Shown piece by piece: positions 63,469 to 64,000 of a stretch of DNA of 64,000 nucleotides. Within the stretch, counting starts at the first letter, position 1. Every line of letters begins with the position of its first letter. The notes below the pieces were generated by a model, which did not search any database, was not told the origin of the DNA, and saw nothing but the letters and a program-made list of their open reading frames with translations. The stretch is taken from assembly GCA_036270655.1 (NCBI GenBank), contig DATBCD010000030.1, forward strand, positions 124,001 through 188,000, read 5' to 3'. The DNA comes from VBCK01 sp036270655 (GTDB lineage: Bacteria > Pseudomonadota > Gammaproteobacteria > Burkholderiales > Burkholderiaceae_F). A program made the translations under genes and the position numbers.

Positions 63469-64000
63469 TTATGCGATAGCGTCGATCGGCTGTCGCAGCA
63501 GCAACGCGAGCAAACGGGCCAGCTCGTCGCGCATTTCACGGCGGTCGACGATCATGTCGATGGCGCCGTGCTGGAGCAGGAACTCGGCCCGCTGAAACCC
63601 TTCCGGAAGCTTTTCCCGGACCGTCTGTTCGATCACGCGCGGTCCGGCGAAACCGATCAGGGCTTTCGGCTCGGCGATCACGACGTCGCCGATGAACGCG
63701 AAACTGGCCGACACCCCGCCCGTGGTCGGATCCGTCAGGATCGTGACGAACGGCAGGCGCGCCTCGGCCAGCCGCGCCACCATGGCGGTGGTTTTGGCCA
63801 TCTGCATCAGCGACAGCAGCCCTTCCTGCATGCGCGCCCCGCCGCTGGCGGTGATGCAGATGAACGGCACCTTCTGCTCCAACGCGGTCTGCGCTCCCCG
63901 CACGAAGCGCTCTCCGACCACCGATCCCATCGAGCCGGCCATGAATTCGAACTCGAAGGCCGCCACCACCACCGGAATGGCCCGGATCGCCCCGCCCATC
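63469..64000 (-). CDS. accD: acetyl-CoA carboxylase carboxyltransferase subunit beta, partial
   Basis: The last 177 or so residues; the N-terminal zinc finger lies beyond the window. The carboxyltransferase core shows FMAGSMGSVVGERFVRG, ITASGGARMQEGLLSLMQMAKT, ILTDPTTGGVSASFAFIGD and LIGFAGPRVIEQT. With AccA it transfers carboxyl from biotin to acetyl-CoA. First of the accD-folC-SPOR-cvpA-purF-metZ unit. Confidence 0.95.
   Translation of the reverse strand, partial: MGGAIRAIPVVVAAFEFEFMAGSMGSVVGERFVRGAQTALEQKVPFICITASGGARMQEGLLSLMQMAKTTAMVARLAEARLPFVTILTDPTTGGVSASFAFIGDVVIAEPKALIGFAGPRVIEQTVREKLPEGFQRAEFLLQHGAIDMIVDRREMRDELARLLALLLRQPIDAIA

Overview
The window reads as the chromosome of a GC-rich betaproteobacterium, most like Burkholderiales. 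The basis is base composition and conserved gene blocks: rpfE-like/recJ/prfB/lysS, a full iscRSUA-hscBA-fdx-iscX cluster, and accD-folC-SPOR gene-cvpA-purF-metZ. I cannot name a genus. There is no CRISPR array, prophage, integrase or IS element.

Layout. 1-8.6 kb: relA (cut by the window edge), mtfA, amino acid permease, alpha/beta hydrolase, comEC, a TatD-family DNase. 7.9-15.3 kb: lolD and lolC/E, then rpfE-like, recJ, prfB (with its +1 programmed frameshift) and lysS. 15.4-21.8 kb: a NUDIX gene, then the isc iron-sulfur assembly cluster with a candidate IscR operator upstream. 22-26.3 kb: low-molecular-weight phosphatase, uvrB, and a divergent aromatic aminotransferase.

26.3-27.1 kb is the most unusual part. 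A tRNA-Asn(GUU) gene is split between anticodon bases 35 and 36 by a 225-nt group I self-splicing intron, whose P1-P9 helices I could draw. A small PD-(D/E)XK nuclease gene of the group I intron-associated kind lies 15 bp upstream of the tRNA, outside the intron.

27.3-36.2 kb is accessory: rhomboid protease, ClpP-like membrane serine protease, a half CBS protein, a triple-BON protein, a PRC-barrel protein, a DUF885 lipoprotein, a RibD_C reductase, an AraC regulator and a divergent aldo/keto reductase. 36.3-40 kb: a three-subunit molybdenum hydroxylase of the PaoABC type. 40-44.7 kb: an operon of TonB-dependent receptor, YfiR and a CHASE8-type hybrid histidine kinase. 45-53 kb: membrane protein plus multicopper oxidase, 1-Cys peroxiredoxin flanked by palindromic repeats, SSS symporter with DUF3311 partner, cysQ. 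53-57.5 kb: folE, a BLUF blue-light sensor, and a TRAP transporter. 57.6-64 kb: metZ, purF, cvpA, SPOR gene, folC, and accD (cut by the window edge).

Most genes are core metabolism and translation in tight operons with ATGA-type overlaps. The interest lies in the intron-split tRNA, the programmed frameshift, a palindromic repeat family that has also entered a coding sequence, and the sensory operon.
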